NCBI GenBank assembly: GCA_963709655.1
Contig: CAVPXF010000039.1
Coordinates: forward strand, 310,001 to 374,000
DNA length: 64,000 nt
Origin: Roseiarcus sp963709655
GTDB taxonomy: Bacteria; Pseudomonadota; Alphaproteobacteria; Rhizobiales; Beijerinckiaceae
Reading direction: 5' to 3'
Numbering within the stretch: the first letter of the stretch is position 1; every line of letters begins with the position of its first letter. Below the pieces are notes generated by a model. That model was not told the origin of the DNA and made no database searches. It saw only the letters and a program-made list of their open reading frames with translations. The position numbers were made by a program, and so were the translations under genes. Positions 19,341-28,811 of the stretch are shown piece after piece.

Positions 19341-20270
19341 TCAATCCGCCTTGGCCGTCGGCGGAGGAGCCGCCGCGGACGGCGGCGTCCCTTCGGGCGA
19401 CGGCGTCGGCGTGCTGAAATAGCGGAAGAAGTCCGATTTAGGACTGAGCAGCGTGCGCGTCTGCCCATCCTTGAAGGCGTTCTGATAGGCTTGCATCGAC
19501 CGATAGAAGGCGAAGAATTCCGGATCGGCGCCGTAGGCCTCGGCGAAGATGCGGTTGCGCTCGCCGTCGCCTTGGCCCCGGATCTGCTCGGCCTGCTGCT
19601 GCGCCTGGGCGGTGATGACGGTGACCTTGCGGTCCGCTTCGGCCCGGATCTGCTGGGCCTGCTGCGACCCCTGCGCGCGATAGGAGGCCGCGCGCTGCTG
19701 GCGCTCGGTCTGCATGCGGTGGAACACCGCCTCGGAATTCTCAGCCGGCAGGTCCGCCCGCTTGATCCGCACGTCGACGACTTCGAGGCCAAAGCGCTTG
19801 GCGCCGGTGATCATCTGGTCCTTGATGTCGGCCATCAGCGCGTCGCGCTTGTCGCGCACGATGTCGGTGATCGACGCGTCCGACAGCGCGCGGCGGAGCG
19901 CCGAGTTCAACATGCCGCCGAGTTGCGCGTCGGCGCCGCGAATGTTGAAGACGGATTGATAGAAGAGCAACGGATCGGCGATCCGGTAGCGCACGAACGC
20001 GTCAACCTCGAGCCGCTGGTTGTCCGACACGAGCACTTCCTGGCGCTCGTTGTCGAGCGCGAGGATGCGCTTGTCGATATAGACGACCGTGTCGACGAAC
20101 GGCCACTTGAAGTAGAGGCCGGGCGAGCCGATCAGGTCCCGGACCGGCTGGCCGAAGCGCAACACCAGCGCCTGCTCGGTCGGATCGACCACGAACATCG
20201 ACATCGATGCGATAACGATGGCGACGACGGCGACCACGACCGTCGCCAGGCCAGAGAAATGGCGGTTCAT
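19341..20270 (-). CDS. hflC: Protease modulator HflC
   Basis: The 309-residue SPFH/band 7 protein has one N-terminal membrane helix (LATVVVAVVAIVIASM) followed by the VDPTEQALVLRFGQPV strand, and a long Gln/Ala/Arg-rich coiled coil in its last third. With HflK it forms the periplasm-facing cage around the FtsH protease and modulates its access to membrane substrates. The proline- and alanine-rich C-terminus (TPTPSPEGTPPS) is a normal variable tail. Its ATG overlaps the hflK stop. Confidence 0.95.
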   Translation of the reverse strand: MNRHFSGLATVVVAVVAIVIASMSMFVVDPTEQALVLRFGQPVRDLIGSPGLYFKWPFVDTVVYIDKRILALDNERQEVLVSDNQRLEVDAFVRYRIADPLLFYQSVFNIRGADAQLGGMLNSALRRALSDASITDIVRDKRDALMADIKDQMITGAKRFGLEVVDVRIKRADLPAENSEAVFHRMQTERQQRAASYRAQGSQQAQQIRAEADRKVTVITAQAQQQAEQIRGQGDGERNRIFAEAYGADPEFFAFYRSMQAYQNAFKDGQTRTLLSPKSDFFRYFSTPTPSPEGTPPSAAAPPPTAKAD

Positions 20271-21370
20271 TTCCCAGCCCCCGCCTTGGGCTGCAGCGCA
20301 TCGAGCGCAATATAGGGCACGGGCGGGCTGGTCCCGTTGGTGTCGACGATGGTCTTGTCCATCGGCCCGAGCACGCGCTCCATCGTTTCAAGATACATCC
20401 GTTCGCGCGTCACCCCCGGCGCTTTCTTGTACTGCTCGTGGATCTGATTGTAGCGCGACGTCTGGCCCTTGGCGTCCAGGATCGTCTGCTCGCGATAGGC
20501 ATTGGCTTCGGCGACGATCCGAGATGCGCCGCCTTCAGCTTCGGGCACCACCTTGTTGGCGTAGGTTTCGGCTTCGTTGACCTGCCGCTGCTGGTCCTGC
20601 TGCGCCGCGGTGACGTCGCGGTAGGCGGAGAGGACTTCGCTGGGCGCGTCGACGGACTGGAGTTGCACCTGCTTGACCAGCACGCCCGCGCGATATTCGT
20701 TGAGCAGGTTTTGCATGCGCTTCTGCACGTCGTTTTCGACCGCGGCGCGGTCGGTGGTCAGAATGCCGTCGATCGTCTTGAGGCCAACAACCTCGCGCAT
20801 GATGCTTTCGGCCACCGCCTTGACCGTCTCGCGCGGCCTCAGAATGTTGAATACATAATCCTCGGGCTTGGCGGGATCGATCTGCCAGTTCACCCGGAAA
20901 TGGACGTCGACGATGTTCTTGTCGCCGGTGAGCATCTGGCTCTCTTCTGGCACGTCGAGGTTAGCGTCGCTCCGGTAGCCGACCTCGGTGATCTGCTGAT
21001 CCCAGACGGGAACCTTGATCACCGAGCCGATCGGCCACGGCCAGTTGGTGTTGAGGCCGGCGGCTGTCTTGCCGGTGTAACGACCGAACACCAGATTGAT
21101 GCCGACCTCGTTGGGCTGGACGGTGTAAAATGTGCCCCAGGCGAACCAGACGAGGATCGCCGCCAGGATAACGAAGGCGATCGTGCGGCCGCTCAGACCC
21201 CCGCCCGATCCGGAAGAGCCCTTGCCGCCCGGCGCGAGCCGACCGAGCGCATCCTGAACGCGACGAATGATCTCCTCGAGGTCGCCGGTCGGCGGGCCGG
21301 ATGGCCCCTGTCCCCACGGTCCCCGCCCGGGCTGGCGCCAGGGTCCGCCGCCTTGATTGTTCCAGGACAT
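20267..21370 (-). CDS. hflK: FtsH protease activity modulator HflK
   Basis: The 367-residue protein starts with a Gly/Pro/Trp-rich cytoplasmic head (SWNNQGGGPWRQPGRG), a membrane helix (TIAFVILAAILVWFAWG), then the band 7 domain (TVQPNEVGINLVFGRY) and a coiled coil. It is the larger HflKC subunit and regulates FtsH. The ATG at 21370 has AGAGGATCGA upstream and gives the typical HflK head, so the longer frame was rejected. It is the first gene of the hflK-hflC-DUF2065-degP series. Confidence 0.95.
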   Translation of the reverse strand: MSWNNQGGGPWRQPGRGPWGQGPSGPPTGDLEEIIRRVQDALGRLAPGGKGSSGSGGGLSGRTIAFVILAAILVWFAWGTFYTVQPNEVGINLVFGRYTGKTAAGLNTNWPWPIGSVIKVPVWDQQITEVGYRSDANLDVPEESQMLTGDKNIVDVHFRVNWQIDPAKPEDYVFNILRPRETVKAVAESIMREVVGLKTIDGILTTDRAAVENDVQKRMQNLLNEYRAGVLVKQVQLQSVDAPSEVLSAYRDVTAAQQDQQRQVNEAETYANKVVPEAEGGASRIVAEANAYREQTILDAKGQTSRYNQIHEQYKKAPGVTRERMYLETMERVLGPMDKTIVDTNGTSPPVPYIALDALQPKAGAGK

Positions 21371-21465
21371 TCGATCCTCTTCGCCGCCAAACCGCTCGCG
21401 GCACAGGCTTATATAGGCAAGCCCGGTGACGCGGCAACGAGCCATTCCATCGCGGGGGCGCGCTC

Positions 21466-22795
21466 TTACTCCCGCGCCGCTATTTCGCCTTCCCGGTCGC
21501 GAGGCTTTCCATACGTCTCGCCGTCCTTCTCGCGCGGCGTAAGCGGTGTAACCCTGAGAGCGGCAATGCGGTTACGTTGCTTACGCAACACCTCGAAGCG
21601 GAAGCCGTAGAATGAGAAGGTCTGCCGCGGCTCGGGAATCGCGCGCGCCTCATGGATAACGAGGCCGGCTATGGTCGCGGCCTCCTCATCGGGCAGGTTC
21701 CAGCCCAGCGCCCGGTTGAGGTCGCGAATGGTCACTCCACCGTCGACCACGACCGAGCCGTCACGTTGCTTGCGCAGACCCAAGACAGCCTCGTCATGCT
21801 CGTCCCGGATGTCTCCGACGATCTCCTCAATGATGTCTTCCAGCGTTACCAGGCCCTGCACGACGCCATATTCGTCGACGACCAGCGCCGAGTGAGTTCT
21901 TGCGTCGCAGAAAGGCCTGGAGTTGGTCGCTGAGGCTGGTCGACTCGGGCACGAACCACGGCTCCAGGGCCAAATCAGCGATTTTGAGCCGGCTCGCGTC
22001 GCCGTGAGCGGCCACTAAGGCGCGCAACAAGTCTTTAGCGTGCAGCACGCCGATGATGTTGTCCGGATCGCCCCGCCATAGCGGCAGGCGCGTATAGGGC
22101 GATTCGATCGCTTCGCGCACCACCTCGTCGGGCGGCAAGTCGGCGTCGATGAGCCGAATCTTGGTGCGGTGCACCATGACATCGGACACCGGCACCTCGG
22201 CGAGTTCCAGTAGGCCGCCGAACATATCGCGCTCGTTTCGCTCGACCTCGCCCTCGCGATGCAGGATGTCGACGGCGCCCATCAACTCCTCGTGGCCCGA
22301 AACGCTTGGGTCCGTCTCGGTCAGCGACAAGCCACAGACGCGCAAGACGAACCGCACCAGCGCCTCGACCGTTGTGACGATTGGTCCGAACACGACAACG
22401 AAAAAAAGGACGACGGGCGCGATCGCCAGCGCCACGCGGTCCGGATAAGCGATGGCGATCGTCTTGGGCATAACCTCGCCGAAAACGACGATCAGTGCGG
22501 TCATCACGACTGTCGCCACTGCAACGCCGTGCTCGCCGTAGAGGCCCAGCATGACGCTGGTTGCGATCGCTGAGGACCCGATGGTGACGAACTGGCCGCC
22601 GAGCAACATGGCGCTGATCAGCCGGCCGCGCATGCCGATCAGCCGAGTGACCAGCGTCGCGCGCGGATCTCCGGCCATTTCGAGGGCGTGCATTCGTGCC
22701 CGCGAAGCCGCAGTCAGCGCCGTCTCCGCGCCGGCAAAGAAGGCCGCAAAGGCGATACTGACGACAATGACGGCGATGTCGAGAGATATCGGCAT
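21466..22795 (-). pseudogene. CNNM/CorC (HlyC) family protein gene, split by one frameshift
   Basis: The first frame (from 22795) encodes a DUF21 membrane domain with several helices (IAVIVVSIAFAAFFAGAETAL, MLLGGQFVTIG) and a CBS pair with PVSDVMVHR and RLPLWRGD. The second frame (to 21466) carries the rest of the CBS pair, QGLVTLEDIIEEIVGDI, and the CorC transporter-associated domain. Reading needs a one-base skip at about 21896-21902, where one extra A (minus strand) separates LRRK from HSALVVDEYG. Members influence magnesium/cobalt efflux. It follows aroKB on the same strand, a conserved Rhizobiales order. Either an indel error or a genuine recent mutation explains the split. Confidence 0.85.
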
Positions 22796-22847
22796 GGCGA
22801 GGTTCTAACACAAACGCCGGCGCGCCGTGAGATCGGCAGGCGAGCGG

Positions 22848-24557
22848 TCACCGGTTGAGCGAAGGAAGCTCCAAATCCTGTTTCAGGAAGCCGCGAACGC
22901 TGGCCTCGTCGACGTCGCGGCGGATGAAGGCCTCGCCGATTCCCTTCGCCAGAATGAAGGTCAGCCGACCGCGCTCGACCTTCTTGTCCTGGCGCATGGC
23001 GGAAAGAACGGCGTCGACATCCACATCAAGTCCAGGTATATCGCGGATGCGTGTCGGGAGGCCGACCGCGGCTAGATGCGCCTCGACCCGCTCGGCGTCC
23101 TGCCCCGGGCAAAGACCAAGTCGACGTGAGAAGCGGAACGCGCACGCCATGCCGACTGCCACTGCCTCGCCGTGAACAAGGCGCGCCGAATCGTAATGGG
23201 CCAGGCTCTCGAAGGCGTGGCCGAAGGTGTGGCCGAGATTGAGCAGCGCTCGTTCGCCTTGCTCCATTTCGTCAGCAACCACAAACCGCGCCTTGGCGGC
23301 GCAACTCGTCGCGATCGCCTCGGCTCTCGCAGGGCCGCCCGAAAACACCTCGCGCCAGCGGGCCTCGAGTGCATCAAAGAATTTCCGGTTGTCAATCAGT
23401 CCGTATTTGACCACCTCGGCGTAGCCGGCGCGGAACTCGCGCGGGCTCAGCGTATCGAGGGCGCCGGAGTCGGCCAGCACCAGCGATGGTTGATGGAAGG
23501 CGCCGACGAGGTTCTTTCCGTGCGGCGAGTTGACGCCCGTCTTGCCTCCAACGCTGGAATCGACCTGCGAGAGCAGCGTCGTTGGAATCTGCACCAGGCG
23601 GACGCCGCGACGAAGCGAGGCGGCGCAAAAGCCGGCGAGATCGCCGATGACCCCGCCGCCCAGCGCAATCACGACGTCGCGCCGCTCGACGCGCGCGGCA
23701 ATCAGAGCGTCCGATACGCGGGCGAACTCCGCGTATGACTTTGTGGATTCTCCGGGCGGGCAGACAATTGCGGTTGCGGCGAGGCCTGCGCGGACGAGAC
23801 TCGCCGTGACGCGCTCGAGATAGAGCGGCGCGACATTGGCGTCCGTTACAACGGCGCATTTCGCGCCAGACGCAATTCGGGCTATTTCCGGTCCCGCCTC
23901 GTCGATCAGTCCCGGGCCGACATGAATCAGATATGCGCGTGCGCCGAGCGGAACCTCCACCCGACGGCGCCCGGCTGACGGGCCGACCCGCTCGCACAGC
24001 GCTTCTGCGAGCCGTCTCAGGATCGTTTCGACCACCAAATCGTGCGGGCCTTCGCGCGATTCGATGGTGAAATCCGCAAGCGCGTAAGTCGGGGAGCGCT
24101 CAGCCAAAATGCGACGCAAGCTTGCCTCCGGGTCCTGGGTCTTTAGGAGCGGGCGGTTGGATTTTTTGCGCACTCGGGCGAGCAGGACCTCGACGTCGGG
24201 CTTGAGCCAGATCGACATTGCGTGCGCGGCGATCGCCTCACGCGTCGAGGCGTTCATGAAGGCGCCGCCGCCAGTCGCCAGCACGCGTGGGCCGCCGGCG
24301 AGCAACCGCGCAATCACCCGTCGTTCGCCTTCTCGGAAATACGCCTCTCCGAACCGTTCAAAGATTTCGGGGATCGTTAGCTGCGCGCCCTCCTCGATCT
24401 CCGCGTCGGCGTCGACGAACGGCAGCCCGAGTTTTGCCGCCAACTTCCTGCCGACCGACGTCTTGCCGGCGCCCATCATGCCAACCAGCACCACCGACCG
24501 GTCCCCAAGCGCGACCGCCACGCGGCGCACGTCGACCGGTTGACCCTGTACCATCAT
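22848..24557 (-). CDS. aroKB: Fused shikimate kinase / 3-dehydroquinate synthase
   Basis: The 569-residue protein joins two shikimate-pathway enzymes. Residues 20-190 form AroK, with the P-loop GMMGAGKT (26-33), the shikimate-binding Asp in VDADAEIEEG and ATGGGAFM. Residues 205 onward form AroB, with VCPPGESTKSY, ALGGGVIGDLAGFCAAS, the zinc/NAD region PTTLLSQVDSSVGGKTGVN, and the metal His residues in LNLGHTFGHAFE. The two are usually separate but adjacent genes. AroB makes 3-dehydroquinate from DAHP; AroK phosphorylates shikimate, three steps later. The ATG at 24557 sits after GAAGG and gives a normal AroK start. Confidence 0.9.
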   Translation of the reverse strand: MMVQGQPVDVRRVAVALGDRSVVLVGMMGAGKTSVGRKLAAKLGLPFVDADAEIEEGAQLTIPEIFERFGEAYFREGERRVIARLLAGGPRVLATGGGAFMNASTREAIAAHAMSIWLKPDVEVLLARVRKKSNRPLLKTQDPEASLRRILAERSPTYALADFTIESREGPHDLVVETILRRLAEALCERVGPSAGRRRVEVPLGARAYLIHVGPGLIDEAGPEIARIASGAKCAVVTDANVAPLYLERVTASLVRAGLAATAIVCPPGESTKSYAEFARVSDALIAARVERRDVVIALGGGVIGDLAGFCAASLRRGVRLVQIPTTLLSQVDSSVGGKTGVNSPHGKNLVGAFHQPSLVLADSGALDTLSPREFRAGYAEVVKYGLIDNRKFFDALEARWREVFSGGPARAEAIATSCAAKARFVVADEMEQGERALLNLGHTFGHAFESLAHYDSARLVHGEAVAVGMACAFRFSRRLGLCPGQDAERVEAHLAAVGLPTRIRDIPGLDVDVDAVLSAMRQDKKVERGRLTFILAKGIGEAFIRRDVDEASVRGFLKQDLELPSLNR

Positions 24558-24819
24558 CCTTCGCCCTTGGAAACGACCGCTTAAGCGCGGTCCCTTACAG
24601 GAAACTGAGCCGGAGCGCGACAAGTCGAATAAAGCGTCCCGGCGGCTTTGTCGCACTTCCGGCCGGCTTGCGTCGGAGGGCTCTTCTTGCGAGCATGTCA
24701 GGATGACGACAAGAGCGCGACAGTCGTGTATAGCCGCGCGGCGAATTTGTGAGCCTCGCGCGTCCCGAGGAGAATGCCCCGGGATATCCGCAGCGAGCGC
24801 CGCCTGAGGGAGCCGGATT

Positions 24820-26877
24820 TTGACTGCTGTCTATAACGAGCACCGCGTCCCCGGTCCTCGTCTCATCGCAATTGTCGGACCGTTCCAGAGCGGAAAAACC
24901 AGCCTTCTTGAGGGAATACTCGCGCGCGGCGGGGCCCTGGCGCGACAAGGGACGGTCCGCGAGGGGACTAGTATTGGTGATTCAAGCGCAGAGGCCCGCA
25001 GTCACGCCATGAGCGTCGAGCCGAACGTCGGTAGCGTCGATTATATGGGAGACCGGCTTACCTTTTTCGACTGCCCGGGATCGATCGAATTCATCCACGA
25101 CATGCGGCCCGCTCTGCCGGTCTGCGATGCAGCGGTCGTCGTATGCGAGGCGGACCTGCGCAAGATTCCGGCGTTGCAAGTTATCCTTCGCGAGCTCGAG
25201 GAACTCGCTCTGCCGCGCATCCTGTTTCTGAATAAGATCGATCAGGGCAACATCGGCGTCCGCGAGACGCTCGAACTGCTGCAGCCCGCGTCGCGTACGC
25301 CTCTGCTCTTGCGCCAAATCCCGGTGTGGGAAGGTGGGATAGCGACCGGCTTCGTCGACCTCGCGCTTGAGCGCGCGTTTCTATATCGGGAGTCCGCGCC
25401 CTCGGTCGTCATCGAGATGCCTGCTGGCGTGATCCAGGAGGAGAAGCACGCGCGATATTCGATGCTGGAGAAGCTCGCCGACTATGACGACGCTCTGATG
25501 GAGCAACTTCTCAGCGACATCGACCCGCCGAAGGACCTCGTGTTCGAAGATCTGGCGCGCGAGCTGCGCGAAGGTCATGTGGTTCCGGTGCTGGTGGGAT
25601 CGGCGACCGCGGGTCATGGCGTGACGCGCCTTCTCAAGGCGGTGCGCCACGAGGCGCCGCCCATCGGCCACACGCGCAATCGTCTCGGGATCGACGATGC
25701 GGGCCCAGCGCTCGGTCAGGTCTTCCGTACGGTTCATACTGCGCACGGCGGCAAATTGTCGCTGTCACGGGTGCTGCGCGGCGCCTTCGCGGACGGCGCA
25801 ACCGTTATCAATTCGCATGGGGTGGAGGAGCGCATCGGCGGGCTCGCCCGCTTGACCGGCGCATCGTCGGCCAAGGTCAACCGCGCAGAGGAGGGAGACA
25901 CTGTCGCCTTTGCGAGGCTCGAAAGCCTCGCCACCGGCGATCGGTTTTCCGAAGGCAAGAGCGCTCCTGCAGCCGCGGAGCTTCCACCGCCTCCGCCGCA
26001 GACCCAGGCCTTCGCGATCAAGGTCAAAGATCGCAAGGACGAAGTGCGGCTGGCGGCCGCCCTCGCCAAGCTGTGCGAAGAGGACCCAGCGCTATCCTTC
26101 GTCCAGGACGCCGAAATGTCCGAGATGAAGCTTTACGGCCAGGGCGAAATGCATTTGAGGGTGACGACCGAACGCCTCGCCGACCGTTTCGGCGTGACCA
26201 TCCACACCCACAAGCCGACAGTGGCCTATCGCGAGACGATCCGCGACGCGGTTACGGTGCGAGGCCGGCACAAGAAGCAGTCAGGCGGACACGGCCAGTT
26301 CGGGGACGTCGTCGTCGAGGTCGGTCCACGCGGTCGTGGCGAGGGCTTCGCCTTCGCCGAGCGAGTGCACGGCGGCACGGTGCCGCGACAATATTTTTCC
26401 TCGGTCGAAGCGGGCGCCAAGGACGCCACGGCGCGCGGGCCGCTCGGCTTTCCCGTCGTCGACGTCTCGGTTACCTTGACTGACGGTTCCTATCACACTG
26501 TCAATTCGTCGGACATGGCGTTCCGCGCCGCTGCCCGCATCGCGCTCGACGAGGCGCTAACCAAGGCGCGCCCGGTGCTTTTGGAGCCGATCCTCTCGGT
26601 GACGATCTACGTGCCATCCGACGCGCTTGCTCGGGCGAGCGCCCTCGTGAGCGCCCGCCGCGGCCAGATCCTCGGATTTGAGGCGCGCGAGGGCTGGAAG
26701 GGCTGGGAAGCCCTGCGGGCGCTCATCCCCGAAGCAGAGATTGGCGACCTCATCATCGAACTCAGGTCGGCGACCGCCGGCGTGGGCGCGTTCGAGACCC
26801 AATTCGACCATCTTGCCGAGCTTACGGGGAAGGCGGCGGATCAAGTTATCGAGACGCGCCGAAACGCCACGTCGTGA
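24820..26877 (+). CDS. Elongation factor G-like GTPase
   Basis: The 685-residue protein has the EF-G domain order: GTPase domain with GPFQSGKTSL, DCPGS and NKID motifs, a beta-barrel domain II, and domains III-V (AVRYRET-like AYRETIRDAVTVRG, then GHGQFGDVVVEV and GFPVVDVSVTLTDGSYH). It lacks the classical HVDAGKTT P-loop of canonical EF-G, as expected for the second, poorly understood EF-G-like paralogue of alphaproteobacteria. A ribosome-linked role is likely, but translocation itself is carried out by FusA. The start is TTG with GAGGGAG upstream, and it is divergent from aroKB. Confidence 0.85.
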   Translation: MTAVYNEHRVPGPRLIAIVGPFQSGKTSLLEGILARGGALARQGTVREGTSIGDSSAEARSHAMSVEPNVGSVDYMGDRLTFFDCPGSIEFIHDMRPALPVCDAAVVVCEADLRKIPALQVILRELEELALPRILFLNKIDQGNIGVRETLELLQPASRTPLLLRQIPVWEGGIATGFVDLALERAFLYRESAPSVVIEMPAGVIQEEKHARYSMLEKLADYDDALMEQLLSDIDPPKDLVFEDLARELREGHVVPVLVGSATAGHGVTRLLKAVRHEAPPIGHTRNRLGIDDAGPALGQVFRTVHTAHGGKLSLSRVLRGAFADGATVINSHGVEERIGGLARLTGASSAKVNRAEEGDTVAFARLESLATGDRFSEGKSAPAAAELPPPPPQTQAFAIKVKDRKDEVRLAAALAKLCEEDPALSFVQDAEMSEMKLYGQGEMHLRVTTERLADRFGVTIHTHKPTVAYRETIRDAVTVRGRHKKQSGGHGQFGDVVVEVGPRGRGEGFAFAERVHGGTVPRQYFSSVEAGAKDATARGPLGFPVVDVSVTLTDGSYHTVNSSDMAFRAAARIALDEALTKARPVLLEPILSVTIYVPSDALARASALVSARRGQILGFEAREGWKGWEALRALIPEAEIGDLIIELRSATAGVGAFETQFDHLAELTGKAADQVIETRRNATS

Positions 26878-26988
26878 AGTCCCCGTGAACCGGAAACGCC
26901 TTCTTCGCGGCTGTACAGGGGCCAAGTCATCGCTTATTGGGTGGCGGTAATTCGTGTTCCCATTCGTCCTTTTCTGGAGACGACAACG

Positions 26989-27996
26989 ATGGCCGACGCC
27001 ACTTTCGAAGGTAACCGGCTGGCGACCGTGTTCGGTGGTTCCGGCTTTCTAGGACGTCATATCGTCCGCGGTCTCGTACGGCGGGGATGGCGCGTGCAAG
27101 TCGCGGTCCGGCGTCCGGACCTCGCCTTCTTTCTGCAGCCGATCGGCGGCGTCGGCCAGATCGAGGCGGTCCAGGCGAACTTGCGTTACCCGGGCTCTGT
27201 CGCCGCCGCTCTCGAAGGCGCCGAAATGGCCATCAACGCCACCGGCGTCAAGGCTGAGAGCGGGGCTCAGACCTATCGCGCCGTTCATGTCGACGGAGCC
27301 GCCGCTCTCGCCCGCGCGGCCAGGGCGGAGGGCGTCGTTGCCTACGCGCATGTCTCCGGCATTGGCGCCGACCCCGATTCGCCATCGCCGTACATCGCCA
27401 GCAAGGGTCAGGGAGAAAAGGCGACGCTGTCGGAGTTCCCTGATGCGACGATCCTTCGGCCCTCGGTCGTGTTCGGACCCGAGGACGACTTCTTCAACCG
27501 CTTCGGAGCGCTCGCTCGCTTCTTCTGGGTCATTCCTCTATTCGGCGGCGGCGGGACCCGTCTGCAGCCGGTATATGTCGGCGATGTCGCGCGCGCTGCG
27601 GTCGCGGCGCTGGCCGGCGAAACCAAGCCGGGCGTCGTCTACGAACTCGGCGGACCGCAGGTGATGACGCTGCGTGAAGCCGCCGAGTTCGCCCTCCGGG
27701 CGACCGAACGTCGCCGCCTTCTCGTGGGGTTGCCGCTTGCGCCGTCTCGCTTCATTGCGATCGCCACGACTTTGGCGAGCAAAGCTTCCCTCGGCCTCTT
27801 TCCGAAGCTTCTCGTGGTTCATCGCGATGAGATCGACCTGCTCGCCGCGGACAATGTTGTCTCGCAGCAGGCCGAGGCGGAGGGACGCGTTCTCGCCGGC
27901 CTCGGTATCGCGCCGCAAGCGGTGGACGCGATTGTCGCCTCCTATCTTGTGCGTTTCCGTAAGACGGGCCAATATGAGTTGCAGCGCTCATCGTGA
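26989..27996 (+). CDS. NDUFA9-like NAD(P)-binding epimerase family protein
   Basis: The 335-residue protein is an atypical short-chain dehydrogenase. The nucleotide motif TVFGGSGFLGRHIV is near the start, followed by VAVRRPDLA and the catalytic-like stretches VSGIGADPDSPSPYIASKGQGE and ILRPSVVFGPEDDFFNRF. This matches the complex I NDUFA9-like family, whose alphaproteobacterial members are thought to help complex I or quinone metabolism. The chosen ATG (26989) is preceded by GGAG; the longer frame adds non-conserved residues. It lies downstream of the EF-G-like gene and before ihfB. Confidence 0.85.
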   Translation: MADATFEGNRLATVFGGSGFLGRHIVRGLVRRGWRVQVAVRRPDLAFFLQPIGGVGQIEAVQANLRYPGSVAAALEGAEMAINATGVKAESGAQTYRAVHVDGAAALARAARAEGVVAYAHVSGIGADPDSPSPYIASKGQGEKATLSEFPDATILRPSVVFGPEDDFFNRFGALARFFWVIPLFGGGGTRLQPVYVGDVARAAVAALAGETKPGVVYELGGPQVMTLREAAEFALRATERRRLLVGLPLAPSRFIAIATTLASKASLGLFPKLLVVHRDEIDLLAADNVVSQQAEAEGRVLAGLGIAPQAVDAIVASYLVRFRKTGQYELQRSS

Positions 27997-28129
27997 GATT
28001 GCGTATTTTCCGCAGGAGACATCAGCATCTCAAATGGGTAGAGGCTGGCTCGTGCCGATCGGCAACGGCGTTTGCGGCATCTAGGCTCTGGGGCGCTTTC
28101 CTCGGACGGTTTTGAGTTGGGGACGTTCA

Positions 28130-28426
28130 GTGATCAAGTCTGAACTCGTGCAACGGATGGCCGCGCGCAATCCGCATCTGTATCAGCGCGACATCGAGAA
28201 CATTATCGACGCAATCCTCGGAGAAATCGGAGACGCGCTGGCGCGCGGCGAGCGGGTCGAGTTGCGCGGGTTCGGCGCCTTCTCGACCAAACAGCGCCAG
28301 GCGCGGACCGGACGCAACCCGCGCACTGGCGACAAGGTGCCGGTGACGGAAAAGCTTGCGCCGTTCTTCAAGACCGGCAAGGAGATGCGCGAGCGTCTGA
28401 ACCGCATGGCGGCCGAACTGGATTGA
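28130..28426 (+). CDS. ihfB: Integration host factor subunit beta
   Basis: The 98-residue DNA-bending protein starts at GTG (28130) with IKSELVQRMAARNPHLY and contains GERVELRGFGAFSTKQR and the beta-arm tip GRNPRTGDKVPV that intercalates into DNA. It forms IHF with the alpha subunit, which is not in this window. GGGGAC upstream supports the GTG start; a TTG 6 codons earlier would add an atypical head. It is followed by lapA, a conserved order. Confidence 0.95.
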   Translation: MIKSELVQRMAARNPHLYQRDIENIIDAILGEIGDALARGERVELRGFGAFSTKQRQARTGRNPRTGDKVPVTEKLAPFFKTGKEMRERLNRMAAELD

Positions 28427-28480
28427 GATGACGCTCCCGTCCGAATGGCGCTGCGGGCTCGTGGGGGCGAGAAGACTCCA

Positions 28481-28804
28481 ATGATCCGTTTCTTTCGCCT
28501 CGTCTTTGCCGCGATCGTCATTGTGATCCTGCTGGCGTTCGCCTTTGCCAACCGGCAGTGGGTCACCGTGTCGTTCGATCCGTTCAGCGCGGCCGGCAGG
28601 GCCGCCTTCGCGCTTGAAGTTCCTCTCTTCGTCGTCGTCATCGCCGCCGCCATGCTCGGGGTCGTCGCCGGCGCGGCCGCGACTTGGGTGTCGCAAGGCC
28701 GGCATCGTCGAGCGGCCCGCCGGAGCCGCGTCGAGGCGGATCGCTTGCGCGCCGAGGCCGAGCAACTCAAAGCGGCTCGGTCGGCCCCCGCGCTGCCTCG
28801 CTAA
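28481..28804 (+). CDS. lapA: LapA family membrane protein (DUF1049)
   Basis: The 107-residue protein has two membrane helices (LVFAAIVIVILLAFAFANR and PLFVVVIAAAMLGVVAGAAATW) with the conserved NRQWVTVSFDP segment between them and a basic, coiled-coil tail (RSRVEADRLRAEAEQLK). It belongs to LapA/DUF1049; in gammaproteobacteria LapA and LapB control LPS synthesis through FtsH-mediated turnover of LpxC. Whether the same holds here is not shown by the sequence. It follows ihfB by 54 bases and precedes the cyclodeaminase by 7. Confidence 0.85.
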   Translation: MIRFFRLVFAAIVIVILLAFAFANRQWVTVSFDPFSAAGRAAFALEVPLFVVVIAAAMLGVVAGAAATWVSQGRHRRAARRSRVEADRLRAEAEQLKAARSAPALPR

Positions 28805-28811
28805 GCTTGCG

